Source of the DNA: Hypoxylon rubiginosum | Lineage: Eukaryota; Ascomycota; Sordariomycetes; Xylariales; Hypoxylaceae | Direction: 5' to 3' | Length of the DNA stretch: 64,000 bases | NCBI GenBank assembly: GCA_902806565.1 | Contig: CADCXA010000031.1 | Span: forward strand, 1,054,001 to 1,118,000 | Shown: positions 45,029-57,557 of the stretch, one piece after another | How positions within the stretch are numbered: the stretch's first letter is position 1 | Layout: each line of letters begins with the position of its first letter | Position numbers and translations under genes: made by a program | Notes under the pieces: generated by a model | The model's database searches: none | What the model was told of the DNA's origin: nothing | What the model saw: only the letters and a program-made list of their open reading frames with translations

Positions 45029-46445
45029 ATTATTATGTATGTATAGTTCTCTTTTGACGATAGGTAAAGGTAAGGGTATTAGGTGGCGATGGCAGGGTCG
45101 AGTTCGTCGCGTGAGAGTATGACAGTATGACGGTTTTCTCCAAATGCACCGTATATCGTAAGTAAACAATATTGATATCGGTATAGGTGTCAAGTGTCGA
45201 AAGCGTTATGTGCCAATGTGCCAATGCTAGACGATGCAATTGGGGTAAGCACCGATGCGGACAGGTTGTCGCGGAATTATTTTTTTTCTGGTCTCGGTCT
45301 CCTTTCTTCACGATCCCTGGCACGTACAGTAGCAGTTTAGGAGGCTGACTTTCTAAAGGTGGATCTTTTGACCGTCAATCATGAGCGACCCCCCTAAGCC
45401 ACAGCTGTTCTAGTGACGAAGAGCACCGAAATTATCCCTTGGATAAAAAAACCGTTATCGACGGGAACTGGGGCCGGATAAGGGCGAAGGGTCTAAGGGT
45501 CTGAAAGGGCTAAGGGTTTGTTCCTTGTCAGACGTTTCGGTGTAGCGACGTTGGGACTAAACGATGCAACGATAAAAGGCCAAGAAAAAATAATTAAAGG
45601 GATTGAAATCTGGCAAAGTCGAAACGAATAGTGGTCGTGTGAGGTGTGAGGTGTGAGGTGTAAGCCTCTGCCAAAACGTTCAGGATTCAGGATTCAGGCT
45701 TCAGGCTTCAGGCTTTCAGGTTCTGATGCCAGATCTTACTGGTCGGACTGATCTGACAAACCACATAAACTGATTAAACCAAACAGCTTTTAAAGTGTGG
45801 GAAACGGTGTAGTGCAAGACAGCTGGACGGACGGCGGTGCAGACGGCAAGTCCATCATTTTCTTTCTTGGGTGGCTTGCATGACAATTAGCCCCATTTTC
45901 CGAGCCAACCCTTGCTTCTTCGCATGCTGCGCTAGCCGCTAGCCGACTCCTGAAACGCCCCATCTGCACCGCCACAGCACTTCAATCACTGATGTCAGCC
46001 GCATCTGATTGCCAAGTGCCAAGTGCCAAGGTGCCTTTGATATGTACATTCAAGGGTCGTGTCTTATTCCATGTCTACACCATACGCTCTGACGCTCTTT
46101 ACCTATGGTGATATGAGTAGATCCTGTAAATAAATGATGACTTTGACACTGGTTTTTTTGAGCAAGGGCATCTTCTCTCATGCTGAATCAGTTTTGGTGA
46201 GATAGGTCCGGGCACGGGATATGCAAGAGATTGCGATCCGCCTCCGAGGCGAATTAAAAACAGACATTTCCAAGATTTCCCAGGTTCCGTTCCCTTTCGC
46301 GCCACTTCTATTATATAAGCCTTTAACGATCTAGTGTAGACTTTCTATGCTAAGGGTGTAGCTATTGCTATTTTCATGATCCCCCAAGACAAGGGTTGAC
46401 GACAGACTAAAGGTCTCAATAATGTTTATAAGAGCGAAAGTCCCC
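45029..46445. other. Intergenic with short tandem repeats
   Basis: 1.4 kb: VPS74 promoter and ceramidase 3' region. Small tandem arrays occur at 45637-45664 (GTGTGAG), 45679-45720 (TTCAGG variants) and 46011-46033 (GCCAAGT). No gene is supported. Confidence 0.45.
45637..45720. repeat. Two adjacent short tandem arrays
   Basis: GTGTGAG-type units (45637-45664) are followed by TTCAGG-type units (45679-45720), upstream of VPS74. Confidence 0.8.
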
Positions 46446-47351
46446 TCATTCCTCCTTCTCGCGTATCAACTCTTCCTGCACTCCTCTTATAATAACCATG
46501 AGCTCGTTCGCGGCCCAGGCGGTCAGGATATGCCACCATCCATGCAGCTCGAAGAGCCAGGCCCAGGGGAGACCCACGGATTCCCTAAGGTTCCGAAGTT
46601 CCGCGCAAAGCTCGAGGTCGATATTCCAGAGGATGTAGCCGACGATCAGCAGGGCGAGAGCCTTCCGCCCCCCGGCTTTCCACACGTCGAGCCTGGCAGC
46701 CGGAAAGGCAGGCTTGCGAAAGTAGAACAGGTGGTGGCCTCGTACCGTCATGAACACGACCATAATGATGAACGCCGTGGCGTGGTAGATGATCTTGCCG
46801 GTCCAGACGTAGAACGCGCCGAAGAGCGGGAAGACGATAGCTAGGACGGCATTCACGAGCCGATCGGAGCCCTCCGGACGCCGGCCCGTCAGCAGACCCT
46901 GGAGAAGCGCCCAGGCAAGCAAGAGCATCCCGAGCTCGTCTGCGAACTGGAGCGACTGTCGGAGGGACGCGTGGAACAGGAATGAGCAGATGCCGAGGAC
47001 GAGCAGAGAAATCGACATGAAATCCGTCTTTGGCGCGAAGATCCCGCGGCTCCCGCGGCCATACATGTAACGGAGCGCGAAGTAAACTAAACGGGTGAGT
47101 CACGGGAAGTCGGGCAGACTAGGGGTGTGAGCACACATACCATAGGCAAGGTTTGTCAACGAATTGATAAATTCGGCCACATATATAGTTACGACGTAGT
47201 CCTCCTCGCAGAAGCTGCGCAGACAGTTAGCCGTGTGGTCTCAAAAAGAAGGGCTCGTGGTGCGGTTTTACTTAGCACTGCTCGTCGGAGGGCTCCAGGC
47301 TCCGCTTAGCGCGTAGCGGTCGCCGGCGAAGTGTCGATTATGATGCCCCAT
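46446..47351 (-). CDS. Alkaline ceramidase (YPC1/ACER family)
   Basis: Exons 47351-47272, 47214-47141 and 47086-46446 encode 264 residues. It is a polytopic ER/Golgi membrane enzyme that cleaves (phyto)ceramide into a long-chain base and a fatty acid. The N-terminus has the family signatures WSPPTSSANFCEEDYV and EFINSLTNLAYV. FLFHASLRQSLQFADELGM supplies the conserved His and Asp, and LFELHGWWHILTA near the C-terminus supplies the later His pair of the zinc site. About seven hydrophobic helices are present. The C-terminus is charged (LIREKEE). The N-terminal motifs lie in the two short 5' exons, whose splicing I inferred from phase and family match. Confidence 0.9.
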
Positions 47352-48050
47352 GTTCGGTAGCTTAACTCTCTGGCGACGACGATATTTTCCAGGACTTGAG
47401 AATTCCCTCTCGCGGTTTCCGTGGCTGCCGGTATATGGTCAGGTGGTTTGGATTTTGTTGTATTGCGTTAGGTTAGGCCGGACTAATGAGGAAGGGTTAT
47501 CGTTGACAAGGTCTCACGTGATTAGCGCCAATCGGCCGTTGGCTTCCAGTTTTTAAAAAAATAAAAAAGTAAAGATAAACCTTTATCCGGTCTGTAAGAT
47601 TTGATAATAAAAAATGCACGCGGAATCATGAACGTAACTTTGCAAAAGTTTAGGTAGGGATGGATGAAGAAGAAAAACAAACTTGATTGGGAATCTCGCG
47701 AGCTTAAAAGAAAAAAAAAACTAGGATGGTGGCATGTTTTGGGCTCTCATTCACGACTAACCTAAACGGAGGTATCCGCCGCCTTTTATATCCGTCATAA
47801 ACCTCCTTCAACTCCAAATGAATGGACCATGGGACCCTGATCTTCGTTCAACGGTCGATTCTTGTGGCGAATGGAGATTCGTGGCAAACGCAACGAGTGG
47901 GAAAAGGGGGTGGAGGCGACAAAATCCGCGTGTCCTTTCGCCTGGCAGTAATACCACATCCTACCTATGTACAAGCTACCCTCCAGAACCTGGCCGGCTT
48001 GAGACTCAATAAGCCTTCAGATTAGTCAGAATCTCACCCTCCCCAGCATT
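47352..48050. other. Intergenic
   Basis: 0.7 kb. Ceramidase promoter and the 3' region of the HET gene. Nothing else is seen. Confidence 0.45.
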
Positions 48051-50214
48051 CTACGTAACTATAGAGGCAGTAATGAGCTGCAGCGCTCTTAAAGTCAGAG
48101 CGACGTACACGGCTCCGGGATGCCGTAATCCTCCCTCGGACCCGGAGGCCGTAGAATCCGACATGCACTGTTCGGCATAGTGATCGCGGCCCGGCGTAGC
48201 TGTTCTGTCGAGAACTTCTGCGACGTCTGCCCGACCTACGAGGACGTACGACATGTTTTCCGTGTTGGACGTCTTGACGGGGCGCATCACGATAGCTGCA
48301 TCGCAGTTCCAGAACCGTACAACAACATCGCCAAGCTTAGCGGCTGGGGGGACAAGGCTTATGACGAACCCTGTTCCCAAACAGATTCGCGGTTCTTGTC
48401 CATCGGCCTGCTCATCGGCCTGGGTCGCTGCATGCCCGACGTCGTGAGCAAGATATGAGGTCCTGAGCCGACCTTGGGTTAGAGGCCAGGCTGCGACATG
48501 AGGATTCCGGATATCCCGGATTCGATCCACGTCTCTCTGTTCGTACTCCAGTATCTTGGCTGTATAATTCTCATCGACTCTCCGTAACGTCTCCATGTCC
48601 TGTGCCGTGTGGTAGTGGTCAACCCAGCAGCTCGTCCAGTCTTGCTTCGCACGGAATGAACCGATCAGAGAGCTGTACTCAGGTCCTATTTGTACGATTT
48701 CTCCGGCAATATAACCCACGGCTGTGATAAATTCATCATTCTGCTTGTTATGGACACGATTAGCCGATTAATATTGGTTCTCTTGAATTGGTTGGTTGCC
48801 CGTTACTCACTGTCGTATGCCGGAGGTCGACAGATTCCTCTTCAATCATTTGGCCGAGTGCGCTCTGGACTATGCCGGCCATTCTCACAATGCTGATCCC
48901 CCTCTCCTCATTCGAAATATCACCAACTCGCTCGCCGTCGCTCTGTTTCTTTTCTTCGAGAGCGGCTTGTACCTGAATGCGGTCATCCACTTTCTTGGCT
49001 TGGTAGAACACGAAATTGATCACGCTAGTCCAAATTTCGTAGAACGAGAGCGAGTAATCGACTCGGAGTGACCCTGCGCCTCGCTGACCTTTAAATGGGA
49101 GCTTCTGTCGTGGCTCGAGGGAGTTTATAGCGGTAACCGCTCTCACGTTCTGTCCCACGAATGGGCGTATGTCGTTGGCACAGCCAAGAAGGCCGTACAC
49201 CCTGTCTCTTAGCTCAGTGCATTTGCTCTTTGCAAATCTCTCGATCAAGCTCTCCAACGTCATCATGTCCGTATGCCTCTTTTCTCTAGTCTCGAGGAGC
49301 TGCCACATTGCCCCGTAGACGTCGGCAAGCGGCGGCGGCGGACCTTGTTCAGCAACTGGCAGAACATCCCATTGCGAAAACTCCTCATATGCCCAAATCT
49401 CCGACCCGTATACGAGAAAGAGAACTCGTGGTAGACACATCTCCTGTATAATCCACAAGCGTGACCAGTAGGTACTCTCTGCGATTCGTGTCATGGTAGC
49501 CTGGTTAGGCTTCAATGAGCACCGCATCTTGGCTCCGCCGGCAATGGTTGCCGCAAGATGCTGCGTCTTTCCGCCTTTCCATTCGAGAGACATTGCACGA
49601 AACAATCCGCCCATGCTTGGGTAGTTCTTCGTGCCAAGCCATGCTAGGACACTGGCTGCCCGGGTATAGATGAAGGACATCAGCGAGACCTGTTGGTTGC
49701 GTTCCTTGGTGTCTGCCTGGTTGATGCAGATGGCATCAGCCCATATGACTAAGGGGTGAGTAGGTGAACGTAGATGTTGCAGCGATAGATGGAGGTTGTG
49801 TCCGATCTGAAACGGCTGACCGTTGAGTGTTATAGTAGCCAAATCACTGCTGTCAGAATGTGATGGATATTTCGGCTGCTGAAGCAGGGTTTCGGCTTCG
49901 GCACGACCGATTGAATTTGAAGAAGGGTCGCTTAGCATAGTATCTGACTTGCTCCGTAGGTGATTTGAGGGGCTTGCTTGGTATCGAAATAAAGATCTTG
50001 GGTCCCTGGCTGAAATTGGAAGCTTTGAATTATCGGGATATGAATTTCCCCAAGTATACGAAATCGCTACGTACTTGGGCCTTTCGCTAAAGGTCACGGT
50101 GTCCAACGTGCCGGTTATGGGATTGAAGAAGTCGTCCGGTGCCATTGTTAGAACTCGGATGCTGTCCACATCTGCGAGTGGAGGGTAGGAGAATCGCGTA
50201 TTATGAGACCCCAT
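48051..50214 (-). CDS. HET-domain heterokaryon-incompatibility protein
   Basis: Exons 50214-48811 and 48743-48051 (intron GTGAGT...AAG, 67 bp) encode 698 residues. The HET domain is in the N-terminal half: YVAISYTWGN (~50), LVIWADAICINQADTKERNQQ (~165-185), IYTRAASVLAWLG and YWSRLWIIQEM, then RDRVYGLLG (~325). In Pezizomycotina this domain triggers cell death on non-self fusion, usually as part of a larger recognition system. A polar ~80-residue insertion (~65-140) separates the first two blocks, longer than usual. The C-terminal third has no domain I recognise. The frame is intact. Confidence 0.9.
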
Positions 50215-50763
50215 GGTTGCGTGTCGTATCTTTTCGTACTAAACCGTGTTTTATGATTACTAGCCGGAATGTTCAAGGCTCTCATAATTTAGATGAAGTC
50301 TCCCTACTCGGCCTCTATCCGGGCTACTTGCGGAGGGGTCCGTGGGTGTGTTCAACCGGCGTAAGTAACTGCATGTCCAACCCCCAATCTGTTCAATCTG
50401 TTGGACCAGCAGGCGCCAAGGTGGGGTAGGTAGGCTGATACTGACTGTTTCAGGTTATCTGGTACATACCTGTAAGGCTGTCATGGTGTCGTGACACGGA
50501 GCGAAAAGAGCATAGTTGCTAGCATTGGGTTCATTGTTTTCTTGTTCATTGCTTAAGGTATTATATTAATCCTAGTCGATATTGAGAGTTGTATATTGTT
50601 CTTCGAGTCACGAGAGAAGTCAAAGGGACAAGTTAGGTACCTATGTAGTTTGGTCAGGTTGGGGGGCCGCGTTGGGAGTCCACGGCAGTGGTTCCGCCGC
50701 CGCCTAGAATACCTCTATCAACAGTCTTATTCTACTCTACTCTAGAATATAATTCCTCTATTA
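50215..50763. other. Intergenic
   Basis: 0.55 kb: HET promoter and P450 3' region, with a TAGGTACCTATGTAG word near 50635. Confidence 0.45.
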
Positions 50764-52690
50764 TCATGTGAGTAATACGTGGATACCATCTGTAGGCGAT
50801 AACCCGATCGTGTACGTCTGTTTCTCGGTTCCGATAGGCTCGTTAGGGACGCCAGGGGCTAGTCGCATGTTCGGGTATGCTTGAAGGACTCTGATCACGG
50901 CGTAGCTCGCTTCCATCAATGCGAAATCCTCTGGACCATGTTAGTGAGCTGTCATATGAGGAGGGTACTAAAGGAAAAGACTAGAACTCGCTTACTTCCT
51001 AAACAAAGCCTCGGTCCAGCGTTGAAGTCCACATAGCCGGCGCCAGGACGAGCCTTCTTAATTAATTCGCCACTTTCCCATCTCTCGGGGCGAAACACTC
51101 TGGAATCAGGTCCATATATGGATTCAAGTCGGTGCAGGTGATAGACAGAAAACCCAATCCCTGTTCCCTTGGGCAACATGACAGGCGACTTAGCGTCAGG
51201 ACCACCGCCTGGTTCATGGTGATGAATTAGCAATTGCTGCTTAGTGAGATGTGGGTTATGTTTCAAGGGCACGACGTTACTTGAACGAACTTGGTGAAAT
51301 GACAAGCTGCAAGCTTACCTTGTGGGAGGACAGTAGTCTTGCTAGTAAACCGGATATTGAACGGTACGGTAGGATATAGTCGTAGAACTGTAGATTATCA
51401 ATACCAGGTAGACACGACACGAACCATATGATCAGAACATACTCTCATTCAGGCAACATCGGAGGAACGGCAGCTTTTGGATCTGCTCACGAGTAATATC
51501 ACCTGTTTTCGGCACAGAAGCAATCTCTCTCTGCAGTCGTTTCATAGTTTCTGGGTTGCGAACGAGATGAAAGCTAGATGCGGTTAATTGATGAACCTGA
51601 ATGCAGGTTGAATGAGGGGACTTGAACTTACAAAGTCCAAGACAGCAGACTCGCGGTAGAGTCTCGTCCTGCAACGAGAACGTGTAGCAGCTGATCGCGG
51701 ACCAGGTCCAAATCCCGCATCTCCTTCCACAGGTCGATGATAAAGGCATATTTCTCGGTTGCGGCCTCCTCTCCGAACTCTTCTTTATATTTAATGGCTT
51801 TCTCCACGAAAAAGCTAGCCCAGTTACGGACGTCCTTACACGCCTTCCTAAACTTCGGGGGGTTATAGAGAAAAGCGGCGTCAGCAAGCCGCGTGCGAAT
51901 AGCGCACCCAAATGCTGCGTGGTCGTAGTTATCTCGTACCGCCTCGCGGTCCTTCTTGGGCATGCTGCTGTGGGGCTCACCGAAAAGAAGCTTGGTGGTA
52001 GTGCTGAGAGTGAACTCGTACATGAACGGCTTTAGGTCCACCCGACCGTCAACCTCCGCCTCTTTGATGCCACTTACCAGCTCTTCGACTGATTCTGTGA
52101 AAGCTTGCGGTATCTGTCTTGCCACACGAACAAATTGGCGTCGGATAAGCTCTCGCGAACGTTTCCAAGCTGGCCCATCCTGTGAGAAGATTCCTTCGCC
52201 GAACAGTGGATAGGTACCTAGTGGGCGACTTCCGAGACAGTAGTCATCGAATTTGGTGCTAAGTATCGTATCGATGTTCTCGGGGTCAGTCGTAAAGTAG
52301 CCCGTGATCCCGAAAAAGTGAATACAACAGGTCCCAGCCATATTGAAATATGGCGTCAACCCCTCGAAGGCGTGCTCACTGGATAGAATCTTGTACTGGC
52401 GCCTGAGGAGATCTAGAGCAAACGGCCATTTGTAAGGGACGAACGGGACGACAGGTTTGCAGTTATATTGCCCAGCGATAGCAGCATCAAGCTGAGTAGT
52501 GAGATTTCGTTAGACGAGGTGTAATACTCAAACAATACCACTGTAACTTGCTCACCTTTTGTCGATTTTTCCTTCCAATGTACACATATAAGCAGAGGCC
52601 AAATGTGAGTGTGGCAGCAAGCATGATTACGACGGCTTGAGAGCCGCCGTGATTGCCCAAGTCGGCGGTTGGTTCATGGACGATTGCCAT
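50764..52690 (-). CDS. Cytochrome P450, CYP52-like (alkane/fatty-acid hydroxylase clan)
   Basis: Six exons read right to left: 52690-52556, 52491-51632, 51573-51443, 51387-51319, 51208-50996 and 50930-50764. All junctions are in phase, giving 524 residues. An N-terminal membrane anchor (~20-38) is followed by GEGIFSQDGPAWKRSREL (helix C region, CYP52-like), AGRDSTASLL (I helix, ~320), EILR (ExxR, ~375), the PERW block and the haem-binding FNAGPRLCLGK (~466). All required residues are present, so it should be an active ER monooxygenase. CYP52 relatives hydroxylate the terminal carbon of alkanes and fatty acids. It is divergent from a GMC alcohol oxidase gene 359 bp away, a logical next step for the alcohol product. 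Confidence 0.9.
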
Positions 52691-53049
52691 ATTTGCTGAT
52701 ACGAAAATGGCACATGGATGGAATAAGTTTTCGTGCGAGTTTATTGAATATAGGCCCCCTACAGACTGGTATGGTGTGATGGATGAAGGTGTGCATATAC
52801 CACCACGGTCCATTCCAGTGACGTTAGAAATAGCTATATGTACTTAGGTATTATTAGAGCTAGTACCTGCGCAAAGCCTCCCTCGCCGAAAGAGATCGGC
52901 AGGCTGCCCAAGGAGCTAGACACGTAAGGGGGAGCATATATTATGTTGCACAAGAGATTACTAATACGGCAGCCCGATCATAAAGACACAGCAACAGCGA
53001 CGAGAGAAACATCACCATTATCACTTGCGGCAACTTCTTCCAAAATACA
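52691..53049. promoter_or_regulatory. Shared divergent promoter, P450 and GMC oxidase
   Basis: 359 bp between two outward-facing start codons. The spacing suggests co-regulation of an oxidation pair. No binding motif is claimed. Confidence 0.5.
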
Positions 53050-55210
53050 ATGGGTATCTATACAACTCTTCCCGAGGAAATTGAGGAGGTAGATATAGTG
53101 ATTGCCGGAGGTGAGTAAACTAGATGCCGAGATCAATATAGTATCATGGACAATACTTACCTAGGTGCTAATACGAATCACACCACAAAGGCGGAACAGC
53201 TGGCTGCGTCGTCGCATCGAGGCTTGCGGATGCGGGCCCAAAGCTGTCTTTTCTGGTCATCGAGAGCGGCAAGGACAACCACCAAGTGCCAACAGTGAAT
53301 AATCCGGTACTATGGATTGGCAATTATGCCCCTGGCAACCCGAGCGTGTTTGTGCATAAAGCTATTAAAGAGGAGCAGCTTGCGAACAGAGAGTCTGTCG
53401 TACAGGTCGCGAACACTCTGGGGGTACGTAACAAGCATATTCGACCAGCGTCGACGGGGGTAACTGAATGACTAGCTATACACTTGTTCCTTGTTAGGTC
53501 GCGGTTCCTCGGTTAACTTGATGATGTATACACGAGCTCAGGGATGCGATTACGACTCATGGAATGTGGAGGGTTGGGCGACCAAAAATTTGTTGCCGTA
53601 TCTCAAGAAGGTGAGCATCAAGTAATGCTTATAGGTTGTCATTGGCATAGCTAACGGTTGATACTAAGTTTGAAACTTACCACGGGCTTCCTGGGAAGGA
53701 ATATCACGGCTACAGCGGCCCAATCCAGGTATATGGTGGCCCTTTTCGTTCGATGAGAGCTGAAGATGATTTTATCAATGCCACAAGAGAAGCAGGATTT
53801 ACCGAAGTGGAAGATTTGCAGGACTTCAAATCTACAGGCGTATGACGCGGACGCAAATTCATATCTCCCGAGGGAAAGCGGCAGGACGTTGCGCACACGT
53901 ATTTACATCCGAGGTTGCAAGACGGTAGACATCCAAACCTCCACGTCTTGGTCGAGTCGCAAGTACTCAAGGTCATATTTGACGGCGGCCGAGCATGTGC
54001 GGTTGAGTATCGGGCCAATCCTGCCATACAATCTAATCCTGTTCGGGGCACCAGGACAGTAAAAGCCAGAAAGTTAGTGGTCCTCTCTTGCGGCACTCTC
54101 GCCACACCGTCAATTCTCGAGCGGTCGGGTGTCGGCAATCCAAAGGTTCTGAAGCAGGCTGGAATTTCAGCATCACCCGTTGTGAATGTACCGGGAGTCG
54201 GGCACGACTACCAAGACCACAACATAACCATATATGTATACAAAGCTGATTTCACGCTGGATGAAACTACAGATGAAATCCACAGCGGCCAAGCTGACAT
54301 TCCGGCGCTCCTAGCAAGCAAGGTTGGTTATTTGAGCTACCTGTCTAGGGTGAGAACTATAATGAACTAACTAAGTGGACTAGGACAAGATACTCTGTTG
54401 GAACGGCATTGATGTTTGGTCTAAGATCTGACTAACGTCATCAGAAGTCGATGCCCTTGGTACAGCGTTCAGAGATGCCTGGGACAAAGACTTCGAAGAT
54501 CCCAGAAAGCCTCTAATCTCCGTAATTTCCACCTCGGGCCTACTGGGTGATCGAAGTCAAGCGCCTCCGGGGCAATACTTTTCCATGGCTGTCTACACCA
54601 CCTATCCTTATTCCCGAGGCTACGTGGTGAGTCTTACGAAACATGTGTCGCCTTATTTGTGCTTGCTAACTCGAACAATGAAAAGCATATTACCGGACCC
54701 GATCTTGACGATCCTATCGAGTTCAAGACCGGCTATCTCACCGACAAGCACGATCTGGACCTGAAGGCTCAGGTCTGGGCTTACAAGGTGCAGCGTGAAA
54801 CCGCGAGAAGAATGGCAATCAACCAAGGTGAGCGACCTTACCGGAACCCGGTCTTCCCCTCAGGATCCAACGCATCGTATGCCATGGATGCCGTCGGAGA
54901 TAACGCACCATCGTCGGCCTCGAAGCCAAAGAAAAACATCGAGTATTCGGCCGAGGATGACGCCATCATTGAGGAGTGGATTCGTAAAACCATGACAACT
55001 TGCTGGCACGGTATCGGCACGTGCAAGATGGCGCCCTGGGAGCAGCTAGGTGTTGTAGATAACAGTTTAGGGGTATATGGCGTGACTGGCCTGAAGATTG
55101 CCGACTTAAGTATTGTACCGGAGAATGTCTGCTCTAACACAATGAGCACGGCACTAGCTATTGGAGAAAAGGCCGCCGACATCTTCATTAGAGAGTTGGG
55201 CCTTGCTTAG
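53050..55210 (+). pseudogene. GMC oxidoreductase (alcohol oxidase type), with two nonsense codons and a frameshift
   Basis: Exons 53050-53110, 53191-53423, 53498-53610, 53669-54322, 54384-54626 and 54686-55210 carry a nearly full-length GMC flavoenzyme of the alcohol oxidase group. They include GGGTAGCVVASRLAD (FAD-binding), RGSSVNLMMYTRA (GMC signature 1), LSCGTLATPSILERSG (signature 2) and CWHGIGTCKM with a C-terminal STALAIGEKAADI. Three defects break it. TGA at 53843-53845 interrupts the conserved region before ISPEGKRQD. TGA at 54429-54431 lies where relatives have Arg (SKLR). The exon 2/exon 3 junction is one base out of phase, with a GGGG run at the donor. Both TGAs could be single C-to-T changes from CGA. 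The C-terminus is not a peroxisomal PTS1. Confidence 0.75.
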
Positions 55211-55884
55211 CGGAGGTACGTGTTGAAACTAGGTATTCAATAATTACATTCTTTTTATTGGATCTCCTACAGTATGATACGACGGAAGCTGAATGCATCG
55301 CAACTTTAGCAGGATGTTCAATTGCAGTAGTTTATTGCGTTCTGTTTGCTATATCCCAAGTCGTCACGACTAGGATGGTCTCATGGTACAAGACTCAGCG
55401 CAATGTAGTTCCCTACGTGCATTATCCTATGTCTCAGCCCAATATGGCTCCACGGCTCATTGGAGGCTTGCTTTGATGGGCGTACGCAGGGAGAGCACTC
55501 GCCTTATCGGACCTTAATTACGTCCCGAGGCCCTGGAAGTAAGGGAGCACGGATATAAGGAACCCGATGGGTCCCAGGATTGGTACATATCAGGTATGGA
55601 AGGATAGGAAATGGTCTGGAGGTCACGTCATGAGGGTCCACCCTATGTATATCGATGTAGATGCTTAATCATGGTTTATAATTAATTTAAATTCTCTTTT
55701 TATATCATAGCTGGACGGTAATATCACACACGCCTTTGCTGCATGGTTTGGTCAACGTTTGCAAGACCTCGTGAAACTCGCATAGTTCAAAGCGATGTCA
55801 CACGCGGTCGAGGGGCAGGCTCTCGACAACGATTTGCGGGACCAGATTGGACTATAAAAGCCGCAAGATGGTGGACCACGCGGG
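55211..55884. other. Intergenic
   Basis: 0.67 kb. If the kinase-like gene once had an N-terminal HeLo-type domain, it should lie here, but I do not recognise one. Confidence 0.4.
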
Positions 55885-56910
55885 TTGTCTCTCGACCCTA
55901 GCCTGCTTGACTTGGATATCGGGGATCTGGCCAGCAGCTCGGACCAAAGAATGGCTACGGGGTGGTACTGCGATTCCTCTGCGACAAAGACGTATCGAAG
56001 AATCTGGATTGAGTGGAAAGAGATGGAACATCAACACTCGCACAGCTCCTACGACGGTCCAAACCCGGTGACACTCCACCGGTTCCAGGCTCTAGTCGCG
56101 CTGCTTCGCGAGAATGAGGTAACAAGCCAGTTCCGCGCCCCCAAATGTCTAGGCTACTTTCTCCAGAGGGCAACCCGCGCCGCACTACGGTATGGGCTGG
56201 TATTTGAGAACCCTTCTGAAGTATCGCCTAGCCATTGTCCTATGTCGCTCCGGAGCCTTTTACGCGGGGACTTCCGCACGCCGAGCCTTAGCGCTCGAGT
56301 GACGTTGATCAGAACGCTGGCTGAGTGCCTAGAGAGGCTGCATGCCGTCAACTGGCTGCACAAGGGGGTCAGGAGCGAGAACATCATATTTTTTTCCCGC
56401 CACGGCAACGATACGCTAGATCTGGATAGACCGTACTTGTCAGGATTCGACTACTCGCGGCCGGAAGGTTCGGTCTCTATGTCGGAGAACCCCCCGACTA
56501 ATCTGTCCGATGATCTCTATCGTCATTGACACGTACAGGGGGGCCCAGTTGAACGAGGCAGAAGCAGTGGATATCGTAAATTCCACGACATCTAAAGCAT
56601 GGGTCTTGTATTTGTCGAGATCTCGCTCTGGAAGCCTCTCGAGGCCGTGGTGGGAGTTAGTGACGTAGCGATGTTAAAAGTCAGTGATATCTTGAGTGTC
56701 CGTGACACCTTGATGAGTAAGAGCTATCATCAGAGTATTGAGAGCCGCATGGGTGACACCGTCGCGGAGGTGATACAAGCTTGCTCGAGCGGTATGTCCG
56801 CGTTCGGCTTGACGGAGAACGCCCAAGGGAGGGATGGTTTGTATGGAGAACAGCTACAATCTAGGTTTTACGAGATTGTGGTGAAACCGTTGATGGGTCT
56901 GAGGATTTGA
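55885..56910 (+). pseudogene. Kinase-like C-terminal part of a HeLo-type incompatibility protein, two in-frame stops
   Basis: One continuous reading frame contains a degenerate protein-kinase-like domain common in fungal incompatibility/prion-associated proteins. Landmarks are YGLVFENPSE, LHAVNWLHKGVRSENIIFF (HRD-loop position, without a canonical HRD), YLSGFDYSRPE, and later SMGLVFVEISLWKPLE (helix F region). The frame is cut by TGA at 56527-56529 and TAA at 56593-56595; similarity continues across both, so it is a decayed gene. The second stop replaces the Tyr of the expected DIYSMG motif. The usual N-terminal HeLo domain is not evident upstream. Confidence 0.65.
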
Positions 56911-57557
56911 GAAGGAGGATGCGTAGGATTTATTGGCCACCATTCCCATCGAGACACCTGCCCACAACACAGGAACTTGGATAGTAGCGGAAGTGTACCT
57001 TACTTAGGTAAGTAGGTATAGATATGAAGGTGCCCATATATTATACCTATTCCTCTGCAATTATCTCCGCGTGGAAATTTTAATCTCATGTCTTTCCTCT
57101 TAGAGAAATTATCGATCCTTTACAAATCTCTTGGGCACCTTTATACCGTACGATGCTAGCTAAGCGACAGGCAACGACAGCCTCAGCTCTTTCTTAGGAT
57201 CAGTAAGGTCGTCAAGGTTTAGTTGTGTGGGGCTATATATGATGTGGTATAACACGGATAAAAGCGATCGAATAAATCAATAAAAAACATAGAATTAATA
57301 GCCTTTTCAGCCCCCTATCGGGACAATCACTACGTGCTATTTAAGTCAATACCAACGACTACCACCTAAGAAGTTAAAAGCTGAAGGCGGGAGACTAAGA
57401 CTCTTAGGATAAAGCAAAATATAAAAAACATAAAAAACATAAAAAACACCAAGCCTCAAATAAATCAGTCAGTTACAGAGCCTGATAATGCTAATTGACA
57501 TGAATTATCATGCTACTCTTATTTTCGTTGCTCACTTAGATGAAGTGACTGGTCGCT
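56911..57557. other. Intergenic
   Basis: 0.65 kb; A/T-rich towards 57250-57480 with a short CATAAAAAA tandem near 57425-57448. No gene. Confidence 0.4.

Noticed and set aside
54418..54443. 26-nt intron removing the second TGA in the GMC gene
   Set aside because: It has GT and CAG ends but is far shorter than any functional fungal intron, and the reading frame continues through it with family-like residues on both sides.
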